From the NCBI GenBank assembly GCA_027603945.1, contig JADIIU010000010.1, positions 62,001 to 126,000 of the forward strand: a stretch of DNA of 64,000 bases, given 5' to 3'. This stretch comes from Terramyces sp. JEL0728 (taxonomy: Eukaryota; Chytridiomycota; Chytridiomycetes; Rhizophydiales; Terramycetaceae). The position numbers and the translations under genes are program-made. Of this stretch, positions 49,501 through 58,675 are shown in pieces. The notes under the pieces were generated by a model. That model was not told the DNA's origin, made no database searches, and saw nothing but the letters and a program-made list of their open reading frames with translations. Every line of letters starts with the position of its first letter. The first letter of the stretch is position 1.

Positions 49501-50416
49501 CGGCAATGAAAAGATAGCGCAGCACGTTCATGATTAAAACCAACTCTTCAGTTGAAGCTTTTTTGCTTGATTCAAAGAAGGAGCAGGCATATCTAAAAAT
49601 ATCCTTTCGTCTACTGTTATCGCCGAATTACGAGAAATTTCCAATGTAACCGATAGTCACCGCACATCTGGTCAATATCTTGTCAAATATGGGACCTTCC
49701 AACTCTGGGTTCATCTTTCTAGTTGCAACAGTATGCAAGTAGTGGAAAACATGTCGAAGTGTCAAATCATAAGTTTCTTTCTTTATATGCTCGTTGGTTG
49801 ACCCACCGACTGCTAAACATACAATATCCACGATTACCAGCGTAACGGATGCTTTCTAAAATCAACACAATAGTACGAGCACTTCTGAAATTTCCTGGCT
49901 TCTAATTACTGCAAATTTCCTCATCATTGATTCCCATCCATAGGGTGATTTGGGAGCATCTGGTAGATCATGAGGCAGCAAGATGAGAATGGCACGCAAT
50001 ATCGAATCATAATAAGATAAAGGAATCCCTTTAATGATATTCCCAAAACTAACGTGGAATTTCGAATGTAGAATATCAATTGAACTCAGCTAGGATTAAA
50101 ACAGAGGTACTTTCTGAGCGTTGTTCAAGTTTGAGTTGCTAATCGCTACAAATTCATTTTGCCATTTCGTGATGCAATTTTGAAGTAAATCACATGTAAA
50201 CTGGTCTTCCATCTTCATAAGCTGCATCTGAACGATTGTCATTTTAGTTCGTAATAATTCTGCGTTCGAGTAATCTTCGTTGTTGAGGGCATTCTGTTTC
50301 ATTTGAGCCATTTCCATCAAATTTTCTCGGAGACGTTGAATATATACCTAGAATTATTGTCTGATTACCAAATCAGCCTCCGCTGCATTGCTGGAGACTG
50401 CCACTGAGTTGTACAT
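43504..50416 (-). CDS. Furry / Mor2 / Tao3 cell-morphogenesis protein
   Basis: Twelve exons (minus): 50369-50416, 50111-50347, 49877-50089, 49632-49855, 49502-49610, 47273-49480, 47159-47251, 47034-47137, 46048-47012, 44963-46028, 44448-44939, 43504-44425; introns 21 (eight times), 19, 23, 22 nt. The spliced frame is continuous for 2226 residues. Family resemblance is strongest in the N-terminal half (VVEIADFIKELNLLMDKA, PIYFYIGLRALRVILDPESG, VVLSQLIKNWADEL, FKFYLGELAKRFSF), where block order follows animal Furry and fungal Mor2. These large HEAT-like scaffolds organise NDR kinases and polarised growth. The C-terminal half is helical and less recognisable. The first two exons encode a coiled coil and an ATG was chosen at 50416; an earlier start is possible. 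Confidence 0.82.
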
Positions 50417-50490
50417 TTCAGATTCTAAATTCAAGCAAAAGAGGCACGACCTGACCGTAAATAGAAAACGCAATTTCCATTGATACAATT

Positions 50491-50658
50491 ATGGCATTAG
50501 ACTTCAATCACTCTACAATAGGACGGCAATATCAGCCAGCTGTAATTTTACACTATTTCCAGCGGAACAATTATAAGAATATTCGAAAGCCAGCGATAAA
50601 AGGTAATTTCAGCGCACAGGATATATACAGGATGCAGCTGTGTCCTCTGGGTTGGTAA
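50491..50658 (+). CDS. possible 55-residue small protein
   Basis: Short ATG-initiated ORF (MALDFNHSTIGRQY ... RMQLCPLGW) ending 32 bp before the FIBP start on the same strand and 74 bp from the divergent Furry start. Basic, with no family recognised. It could be a small gene or an upstream ORF in the FIBP transcript. Confidence 0.3.
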   Translation: MALDFNHSTIGRQYQPAVILHYFQRNNYKNIRKPAIKGNFSAQDIYRMQLCPLGW

Positions 50659-50690
50659 TTTTCTATTTCAACTTTTCACGAACGCATCGC

Positions 50691-51804
50691 ATGGAATTCT
50701 CAACGTTTTGTGCAAACGCACTGGTGATAGATAACAGTGCATGGCACTCATTTCTCACTGGTTTAACAGTGCATCAAGCCATTGACAGATTAATTAAAGC
50801 AACTGGAAACGATCTTTCGAAATCAACACAAATCGCGGCCGTCATAACAACACAATACAGGAATTTTGAAATGCTAGAAGGATTTCTGCAACACCCTAAA
50901 ATCCTTTCTACCCAACTCATATTCCCGATAAACACCAGAACAAGGGCAAAGTTGATACAATCTTATTACAAAATGGAGCCGAGAGTCGTCAGGGAATTGC
51001 TTGGGAAAAAACTGACGCATAGAGTGAGGAAAGAACTGGATGAGATCTCTACAATTACCGGAATCCCGATATTAGGATGCCGGAGAATGTTTGATAACCT
51101 TAAACGGATTACAAAACGAGTAGAGGACGCAAATGGCGACATGATTACTACCATAATGTCCAATTTTATGCTTTCCAAAGAACTGGCTGCTCAATATTCG
51201 CACGTTATATTCATTAATAGATACAGGCTAGACACCACCAAGCGCAAGCTGTCTTTTCTGACATTTTCCGATTTTGAATACAGTAATTAAAGCTAACGTA
51301 GTCGGATCGCTGTTTTACGAGTATTTTGTTGCTTCGCCGGAAACGGCACTTGAAGAACTGGATCCGGCGATTGCAGAGGATGCGAGACACTTGAAAACAC
51401 TATTTAATCACAAGGACAATCTTGAAAAGTTTCGGCAAACCATTACCGACCGACTAACCAACCTTAACCAACCACTAACTGCAGAGAAAGCTGCGAATGC
51501 TACCACTTTTAAAATCATTTTTCGAAATATGTGGTCTATCGGGACTAGTTTAACAAACAACAAAGAAATGCGAGATTTATACTTTATCTTGGTTGACCGA
51601 ATTCTTGACCCGTTTCTCTCGTATGGATGGACATACCAAGATGTAGATATTTTCTTTTCAGCGATAGTTGCGATACTGGAGGATGAAAAGGCAATTAGCT
51701 TATCACAGCCCTTGTCGTCAAGGAACCGAAAAACCTTTATCAAGCTCTGTTCAATCATCAGATTCTCATCAACCAGACTGTTTAAATCTGGGCCAACTCT
51801 TTAA
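50691..51804 (+). CDS. FIBP-like (acidic FGF intracellular-binding protein family)
   Basis: Exons 50691-51282 and 51302-51804 (19-nt intron), 364 residues, the same length class as animal FIBP. Conserved blocks: MLEGFLQHPKILSTQLIFPI, YYKMEPRVVRELLGKKL, LDEISTITGIPILGCRRMFDNLKRI, YSHVIFINRY, LSFLTFSDFEY, and near the C-terminus TTFKIIFRNMWSIGTSLTNNKEMRDLYF. Named after FGF binding in mammals, its ancient role is unknown; the family is patchily kept in amoebae and early fungi and is absent from common yeasts. Next gene on the same strand is UPF0193. Confidence 0.85.
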
Positions 51805-51832
51805 ATAAACCCAAAATTTTCTCGTGTTTTTT

Positions 51833-52579
51833 ATGTCTGAGAAGCAAGTCAAATTTCAGCAACTAGATTTACCAGTAATCCAGTCTTCGATCGCCAACCC
51901 ACTTGTTTCATTGTCAGCATTGAAGCCGAAAAAAGTTAAATCCAATGATATGAGTGTGGAAACGCGAATATTGCTAAAGCGTACTCGATTTTAATTTAGA
52001 AATGATGAAAACTTCAAAACTGACCTTTTCCCAGCAAGTATGATTGAATTGATAAAAGAAATATTTGGATGGGATGATTTCCGACAATGGCTCATTGCCA
52101 ATATTCAACAAGAACCCAAATAGAAAGGAAGTGTTGGTTGAAGTCAGGAATGCAGCCAAAGAAGCAGATAAATTGATTTGGTTCCAAAAGAACCCGCAAA
52201 TGCGGACATTTGATCAGATCAAACAGCGGGGCAGCTACGACATTGAAATGTTTCGAACATCACCAAAGAGTATGTCTGGCTAATTCAGAAAATATGCAAA
52301 AAGAAAAGGAAATGTTCCAAGAAAAGTTGGAGAGTGCTGCAATTGTAAAGAGCAATGAGCCCAAGAAAGCAGAACCAGAGTTTGATGAAGTTGCCATGTG
52401 TAACACGTTCTAATGTAGTGGAAGCTGAAATTGGAGAACGTAGACAATGGCTAGACGATATGGTTGCGCTGGGAAGAGGCAGCAATTACAAACGTCAGAT
52501 CCAGTCTGAAATTATGTTGGTAAATTCAAATTAATGCAAGCGCGTATCCAAGTTGGAAACTCTAAAGAAAAATAAATAA
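51833..52579 (+). CDS. UPF0193 (C22orf23/EVG1-like) protein
   Basis: Exons 51833-51980, 52000-52037, 52059-52269, 52289-52399, 52419-52519, 52541-52579 (introns 19, 21, 19, 19, 21 nt), 215 residues, close to the human homologue's length. Family features: LTFSQQKYLDGMISD, PRKEV-type NRKEVLVEVRNAAKE, a Lys/Glu coiled coil (MQKEKEMFQEKLE), and IGERRQWLDDMVALG. The family is largely restricted to organisms with cilia or flagella, though its function is unknown. One exon is 38 nt. Starts 28 bp after FIBP. Confidence 0.72.
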
Positions 52580-52629
52580 TGCCAGTTTATTAACATGTAT
52601 TTCAAAGTAAGCAAAAATCAGTCACAGAA

Positions 52630-53286
52630 TTAGATAGTGGTAGCATCAGTAGTTGCTGATATGTCAGTGGTTGTTGATATGTCAGTGGTTGTTGATATGT
52701 CAGTAGTTGTTGATATGTCGACCGAGCCAGTACATACATTATATGGCCAGTCGCAGTTGAATGTGTTCAGGTTACAAACCAATCCCTGAGATGCACAACT
52801 GAAAAGTGCATAAGAATTGAAATTCCATAATGCAACAAACGTATCCCCAGTCGCATCTTCCGAGCAATAAATATCGCCAAACACATTGGAAGTAACACTA
52901 GAAAGGTCTGGGTAAGAAGGGCAGCTAGATTGGGGTGGTGGTGCAGTTGGAGTAGGCTCTATTTCAGTAGTTGTAGCAGAACAAACATTATAATCCCAGT
53001 TACATACTAGTAAATTTGAATCGCAGTAGAGACCCTGAGATGCGCAGCTGAACAATACGTAGGCAGTATTATCCCATTGAGCCACATATGTATTTCCCAA
53101 GATATCTTGTGAACATACAAGATCCCCGTTGAACGTAGTGCCTAAAGTTCCAGACGAATAATCAGGATACGATGGACAGTTGGGAGTGCCAGTGTACGTA
53201 GCAGTAGCAGTGCAGGTTGTCGAGTAATCCACTGAGGTGGTGGTTACATCCATAACAGAGACTGTCGTAGTAATGGCAAGAGACAT
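52630..53286 (-). CDS. two-domain CBM14/peritrophin-like extracellular protein
   Basis: 218 residues. Two similar six-Cys modules of about 65 residues (CPSYPDYSS ... LVCNWDYNVC and CPSYPDLSS ... FNCDWPYNVC). The ending CDWPxxVC and Cys spacing resemble chitin-binding type-2 (CBM14) domains. A Thr/Pro linker separates them and an N-terminal Thr-rich part precedes. The C-terminus is a DISTTT repeat encoded by the 18-bp tandem repeat. Such proteins bind chitin outside the cell, yet the annotated N-terminus (MSLAITTTVSVMDV) is a poor signal peptide; an upstream exon may be missing. Confidence 0.65.
   Translation of the reverse strand: MSLAITTTVSVMDVTTTSVDYSTTCTATATYTGTPNCPSYPDYSSGTLGTTFNGDLVCSQDILGNTYVAQWDNTAYVLFSCASQGLYCDSNLLVCNWDYNVCSATTTEIEPTPTAPPPQSSCPSYPDLSSVTSNVFGDIYCSEDATGDTFVALWNFNSYALFSCASQGLVCNLNTFNCDWPYNVCTGSVDISTTTDISTTTDISTTTDISATTDATTI
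52653..52720 (-). repeat. 18-bp tandem repeat encoding DISTTT
   Basis: Nearly four copies of GTTGATATGTCAGTGGTT-type units (plus-strand view), in frame at the 3' end of the CBM14-like gene, where they encode repeated Asp-Ile-Ser-Thr-Thr-Thr. Length variation would keep frame. Confidence 0.9.
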
Positions 53287-53457
53287 TTGCGGTGGTTTGA
53301 TGATTGTCTAATCTATATTTATACCAGGAATATTTAATTATGCACTGACGTGATTTTAATACCATGATATTAAAATATTATGAACCAACCCTTAATTAAT
53401 CAATCAAAAGGGAAAAGGTAGTTTCCACACTATTTATTAAATTCTATTCGGTGCGTG

Positions 53458-54607
53458 TTAATCTAAAAAAGAAACGTTTACTTTGGATCCTTCTGCAATC
53501 ACCAATGATTCACCTGGCTCAAAATGGATTTTATCAATTGTCGGAGGCTTCTTTGGTAGTTCTTCTGGCACTTCTTTGTCTTCGCTAATGTACAAACTAC
53601 TTTGTGGAACATACACGCCAGAATTGCCACTTTCCTGGATCAAATCTACATTATCCCCATATTCAATCACAGCATCGTGATTGCGAGTATTAACTTGATA
53701 TCCTCCCTCAAATTCGTACTAGATTAGATTGGCATTACCATGGCTGCTTTCACTGCACCAGAAACAGAATCCAACTTTGTAACTGTCTTTCTGTCCGAGA
53801 GCGGCTTCAGCTGTACTTCGATTGCTGCATTGACTGTTTCCAATGTCAACTTTGCATAATCGGCAATAGTCCCGGTGATTTTTCCTGTAATAGTTTTTAT
53901 TACCCCAGATGCTTGGCTGTTGTTTGGAAAACAGACATCCGCCTTGACTTTTCCAGAAACTGTAACGATACTAAAGGTATCTTTTACTAGCACATTGCTC
54001 ACAGAGACTGACCGAATGCTTAAAATCTTGAGTTTATCGGTATCCGCATTCACAATCTTTGCTCCTAGATTTCCTGATAAATCAATTTTTCCAATGATGG
54101 AATTCTAGATTAATATTTGGATACAGTGATTATCGTTTGTCCATGCCCATTATTGCAGTTTGCACTCTCAGCGGAAAGCTCTTTGATATCCACCTTGACA
54201 TGCTTTCCCTCCACAGAAACCAACTTCATTGATTGCCCATTGCCAACTACTTCAACGTCCCCATTGATGATGTTGCTAGCAAATGCAATTACCATGGTGT
54301 GCGGGACTATTAGCTTCAAGTGCATAGCAGCTGCAAAGTTCTTTTTCCCATCAAGCAATATTACATAGTTTTGGCCTTCGATTTTAGCTACTGCGGATAT
54401 TCCCTGCTTCCCCTTCTTCTCTGATTTTGAATGCAGCTTGAAAATCCCCTTGAACTCTTTTACGTTCTCTATTGAAATTTCAATTTTGACAAACTGCTCC
54501 AGAACAGTTTCAACCTTTACATGTGAAATGATATCAGGGATAGCGAATTCGGTCGATATTATTTCAGGTTCGTCCAAACTCGCAGTTTTGGTCTTTGAGA
54601 AAAGCAT
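53458..54607 (-). CDS. DUF4097-type beta-helix-like protein (copy 2)
   Basis: Exons (minus) 54125-54607, 53739-54104, 53458-53718 (introns 20 and 20 nt), 369 residues. No signal peptide. Central part consists of short beta-strand repeats (SIIGKIDLSGNLGAKIVN, VTVSGKVKADVCF, KTITGKITGTIADYAKL, DSVSGAVKAAM), the same style as the 380-residue protein at 6413-7555. Sequence identity between the two looks low by eye, so they may be old paralogues or convergent. Function unknown. Its ATG overlaps, on the other strand, the ATG of a 40-codon ORF (54606-54728). Confidence 0.62.
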
Positions 54608-54728
54608 GGCAAAACGGCAAAAGCTAAAAAGTGCAGCAAAGGAAAGTGGCCATGACGATCCACATCCATTCACAAAGGGAAATGTAAATCCAGGTTGGCA
54701 TATCTTGGATTATTTTCCAACTGCATAG
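54606..54728 (+). CDS. possible 40-residue small protein
   Basis: ATG-initiated ORF reading MAKRQKLKSAAKESG ... HILDYFPTA. Begins within the start codon of the minus-strand DUF4097-type gene (overlapping ATG/CAT). No family recognised; possibly a leader ORF of the NMT1 promoter or chance. Confidence 0.25.
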   Translation: MAKRQKLKSAAKESGHDDPHPFTKGNVNPGWHILDYFPTA

Positions 54729-54791
54729 TTTGGCGGCAAATTCTTGAACAGCATATTAATCCTCTTTTTTCTGTCCAAAACTGAATTCAAA

Positions 54792-56128
54792 ATGAGTGAT
54801 CAAGACAATCAAGAAAAGACATTTGCTCTTCAGGCGCTACTAAATTCAGTAAACATTAATTAACCAGTTAACAAGTAAGAAAGAAAAGGATCCTCACAAG
54901 TTTTGGAATACTCAACCCGTGCCTCAAAACCAAGCTGAAGTCGATGAGGGAGGTGCGATTGAGCATAAGGAAATATCTGATATCAAACAGGAGCCGTACA
55001 AATTGCCAGGCGATTTTGAATGGTACTTGCTGGATATCAATGATGAAAAAGACGTATTTGGTGTTAATATTAGAGAACTGATGTTTATACGCTTCTTTCT
55101 CAAAACTACGTTGAAGATTCGGACGCTGTATTTCGGTTTGATTACTCTCCAGAATTTCTTCAATGGTAATTAGTTGTAATGCAGGGCACTTCAACCTCCT
55201 GGCTGGAAGAGAGATTGGCATCTAGGTGTGCGTGTTGCTTCAAACAAAAAGATTGTTGGATTCATTAGTGGCATTCCGGCTGATTTGTCAGTTCATGGCT
55301 CTCATCTACACTTGGTTGAAATCAATTTCTTGTGTGTCCACAAAAAACTTCGTTCAAAGCGATTAGCACCGGTGCTAATCAAAGAAATCACAAGAAGAGT
55401 GAACTTGACTGGGATTTTCCAAGCTGTTTACACTGCTGGGGTCAATCTCCCAACCCCTATTTCAATTTGCCGATATTTCCATCGACCATTGAATCCAAAA
55501 AAGCTATGTGAAGTAGGATTTTCTCAGCTACCTCACAATACAACAATGGCTTCACACATCAAAAAGTACAAGCTAGAAGTATTTTCCATTTAATTTAGTC
55601 AACGCATTTGAACTTGCAATCAATGCAAGAACAAGATGTAGCTCAAGTCACTGTACTTTTGAATAACTATCTTTCGAAATTTGAATTCCATCAAATGTTC
55701 AATGAAGATGAAGTCAGACACATGATGCTCCCTATCAAGGACGTTGTATTCAGTTATGTGGCAAAAGTACTGGTGTTTTAATCTAGAACGAAAGCGGCCA
55801 AGTTACTGATTTCACCGCATTTTATTCCTTGCCATCATCAATCAACGGAAATGCAAAACACTCTCACATTTACGCTGCGTATCTCTTTTACTATGCCCCA
55901 CACAAACTGGGAGAAGATAATGAGCGTACTAGACAGTTGATGAACGACACCTTGGTCCTGGCAAAGGAAAACAATTTTGATGTGGTGAATTGCTTGGGGT
56001 TGGCACACAATGAGCAATTCTTGGAAGAACTCAGGTTTGGAAAAGGTGATGGATACCTGCATTATTATTTGTACAACTACAGGTGTAAAACAGTTGAAGC
56101 GCAACAGATGGGGCTAGTGATGTTGTAA
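54792..56128 (+). CDS. NMT1: glycylpeptide N-tetradecanoyltransferase (N-myristoyltransferase)
   Basis: Exons 54792-54848, 54868-55053, 55074-55165, 55185-55578, 55599-55766, 55787-56128 (introns 19, 20, 19, 20, 20 nt), 412 residues. [11 protein letters not shown], the DINDEKD region, [27 protein letters not shown] (split over two splices), [38 protein letters not shown], and the C-terminal [17 protein letters not shown]. The very C-terminus is MGLVML, where the family's terminal carboxylate acts as catalytic base. The enzyme transfers myristate to N-terminal Gly of target proteins. Ends 20 bp from the convergent ETF-QO gene. Confidence 0.97.
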
Positions 56129-56148
56129 ACAAATAAACTTTATTGACC

Positions 56149-58035
56149 TCAAGTGTTGACATATGCTGGACCGCCACCACCCTCTGGCACTGTCCAATCT
56201 ATGTTTTGTGAAGGATCTTTGATATCGCAAGTCTTGCAGTGAATACAGTTTTGCGCATTGATTTGGAAACGTGTATGTCCTGGGTTGGCATCATCGTCAA
56301 CGTATTCATAAACACCAGCTACAATTAATCTGACTTACCAGGACAGAACTTTTGTTCTGGACCGCCAAAAATGGCCAAGTTGTGTTCCAACTGTGGTTTT
56401 TGTCCTTCCTTTAATCTCAAGTGAATTGGTTGATTTTCTTCGTGATTTGTTCCAGTTCTTGAAACGGAATCCAACAATTCGAAGCTGATAACACCGTCTG
56501 GTTTTGGATATTCGATTGGAGTAACTTCAGCAATTGGAGTCAAGGATTTATAATCAGCACCCCCATGTTTAAAAGTCCATGGAACTCTCCCTTTGAGAAT
56601 TAAAGTATCAAGACCAGAGTACGCTAAACCTCCCCACAAACCGAGTGGATTGTGGAACGAAGGTCTGATGTTACGGACTTCCTTCAACTCTTGATAAACC
56701 CACGACTCCTTGATATTTTTTTCATAATTGTCTAAATAAATAGGACCTTTAGTTTCTCCAGTAATCTTTTCGAATGCAGCTTCACCAGCAAGCATACCTA
56801 TGATAAACGGTCAAATACCACTCTTCATTGCAGTGTGTGTACCTTTAATTTTTGGTACATTCAAGAAACCAGCAGTACAGCCAACCAAAGCTGCACCAGG
56901 AACAATCAGTTTTGGAATACTTTGGTATCCTCCTTCATTTAAAGCTCTGGCGCCGTAGGAAACAACCTTTCCCCCTTCCAAATACTTTTTGATGGAGGGG
57001 TGGTGCTTGTATCTTTGGAATTCTCTGTATGGGCTAAGGGTTGGGTTCTTGTAATCAAGCGCAACAACAAATCCAATGGCACAAAGGTTGTTTTCCAAAT
57101 GGTACATAAAAGTGCCCCCATAAGTATCGTAAGATAAAGGCCATCCAACAGAGTGCAATACCAAACCTTGCTCGTGCTTTGAAGGGTCTAATTCCCAAAC
57201 TTCTTTTACTCCAAGACCATAAGTTTGAGGCTCAGAATCCTTTCTCAAATCAAATTTGCTGATCAATTTCTTGGTCAAACTTCCGTGACAACCTTCGGCG
57301 AAAATCGTCATCTTTGCATGGAACTCCATTCCTCGCTCGAAACTTTCTTTTGGTCTTCCAGTCTTGTCAATCCCGACATCGTTGGTTGCGATACCTTTAA
57401 CAGATCCGTCTTCATTGTATAAAATCTAGATTAAATCAAAACTACTTCGGCACCAGCGAATCCGGGATAGATATCTACACCGAGCTCTTCAGCCTGTTCT
57501 CCTAACCATCTAACAAAGTTGTTCAATGAAACAATATAATTTCCATGATTTGACATTTGTGGAGGATGCGGCAATGGAATGGACATTGATTTGGTGAGCA
57601 GTCTCATCTTGTCCTGTTGAACTGGAGTATTCAAAGGAGCACCTTTTTCCTTCCAGTCAGGAATCAACTCATTCAACGCTCTCGGTTCAAGCACAGCTCC
57701 AGATAATATATGAGCACCTAATATTAAAATTGGCTACCAATTTCCCCTCCCTTTTCAACAACAAGAACGCGAATATCCTTATCTTGGGCAAGGGCTAATT
57801 GTCTAATTTTAATAGCAGCAGATAATCCAGAAGGTCCTCCACCGACTATAACTACATCTACTTCTTCGACAAATCTTTCACCATTCAAAATGGCTTTGGT
57901 TTCTTCATCCAATGCTTCAGTGGCGAGCGATCTCTTTAAGATAAACCTTGAATTGACCGACAATGATTTTGCTGGAATCCTTAAAAGAGAGACTGCAGGT
58001 CGAGTAATACGACCAACTCCAGCCAACCTTGACAT
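56149..58035 (-). CDS. ETFDH: electron transfer flavoprotein-ubiquinone oxidoreductase, mitochondrial
   Basis: Exons (minus) 57738-58035, 57446-57717, 56819-57425, 56339-56797, 56149-56318 (introns 20, 20, 21, 20 nt), 601 residues. N-terminal Arg/Ser-rich mitochondrial presequence ([19 protein letters not shown]). FAD site [48 protein letters not shown], and the C-terminal 4Fe-4S ferredoxin-like site ([25 protein letters not shown]) with all four Cys. It passes electrons from ETF (fatty-acid and amino-acid oxidation) to ubiquinone, indicating aerobic mitochondria. Confidence 0.97.
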
Positions 58036-58265
58036 TATTGCGAAAAGAAAATTTTCCCCATATCACATGGATTTCAAACGTGATTCAAGCGATGAAAATA
58101 CAACACTAAATTAAGTCGACTCGGCAGTTGGATGGATACATTTCCGAATACTTGGAAGAGCGAGTTCTTTTTTTTCTTCACAACATTGTCGTTTCTATTT
58201 CCACGCGAATCAAACTCGATTTTCATGGTTTTACGCTTGCTTCAGGGAAAGATTTCTTACCAAGC

Positions 58266-58301
58266 ATAGGCTATTCAGAGTTAGAACATTGAATAGCCTA
58301 T
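58266..58301. other. perfect 11-bp inverted repeat (hairpin)
   Basis: ATAGGCTATTC at 58266-58276 is the exact reverse complement of GAATAGCCTAT at 58291-58301, with a 14-nt loop. The stem is flanked by AAGCATA direct repeats. Could form an RNA or DNA stem-loop; role unknown. Confidence 0.85.
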
Positions 58302-58481
58302 CAAGCATACTGGCTGCATCTTCCCAGGAGAGTAGTCCAAATAGCGAGGACTTTCAGCTGCCCAATATGTTTGTCGACAAGCAACTGCGGCTGGAAAGAT
58401 TGATATTAGCGATATTAAAATAAGGAAATAATAATAACAGTCTTAGCACCAAAAAATAAAAAAGTTATTCGCTGCAAGTGA

Positions 58482-58537
58482 ACAAGCTAATACGGAGTCT
58501 TGCAATAACACAAGCTAATACGGAGTCGTGCAATTAC
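58482..58537. repeat. 28-bp tandem duplication upstream of chitin synthase
   Basis: Copies at 58482-58509 and 58510-58537 share ACAAGCTAATACGGAGTC and differ at two positions. About 140 bp before the chitin synthase ATG, so a repeated promoter element is possible. Confidence 0.9.
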
Positions 58538-58675
58538 ACATCCCATATACTGTCATCTCAGTCAAAGGTGCGCCTGCCTTGGGCTTGAAATACAAATGGA
58601 CTGAGAACAAGAGCCAAGCCACATCCACCTAAAACCAACAAAGCCAACTTTCAGCTTTAATTTTGTAAATTTCGC

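Larger units (their letters stand above)
58036..58675. promoter_or_regulatory. 640-bp divergent spacer between ETFDH and chitin synthase
   Basis: Holds an 11-bp hairpin (58266-58301) and a 28-bp tandem repeat (58482-58537). Several plus-strand frames are partly open (one reads LDGYISEYLEERVLFFLHN, another ends LPNMFVDKQLRLERLI), which may hide a small multi-exon gene between about 58067 and 58420, but no ATG-led spliced model holds together. Confidence 0.4.

Noticed and set aside
43504..50416. Neurofibromin/IRA-type RasGAP for the large minus-strand gene
   Set aside because: No RasGAP arginine finger or FLR motif is present, whereas the N-terminal blocks follow Furry/Mor2 order.
58067..58430. 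A multi-exon gene between ETFDH and chitin synthase
   Set aside because: Fragments in two frames look protein-like and a 17-nt intron could join two of them, but no ATG-led model without a stop could be built.
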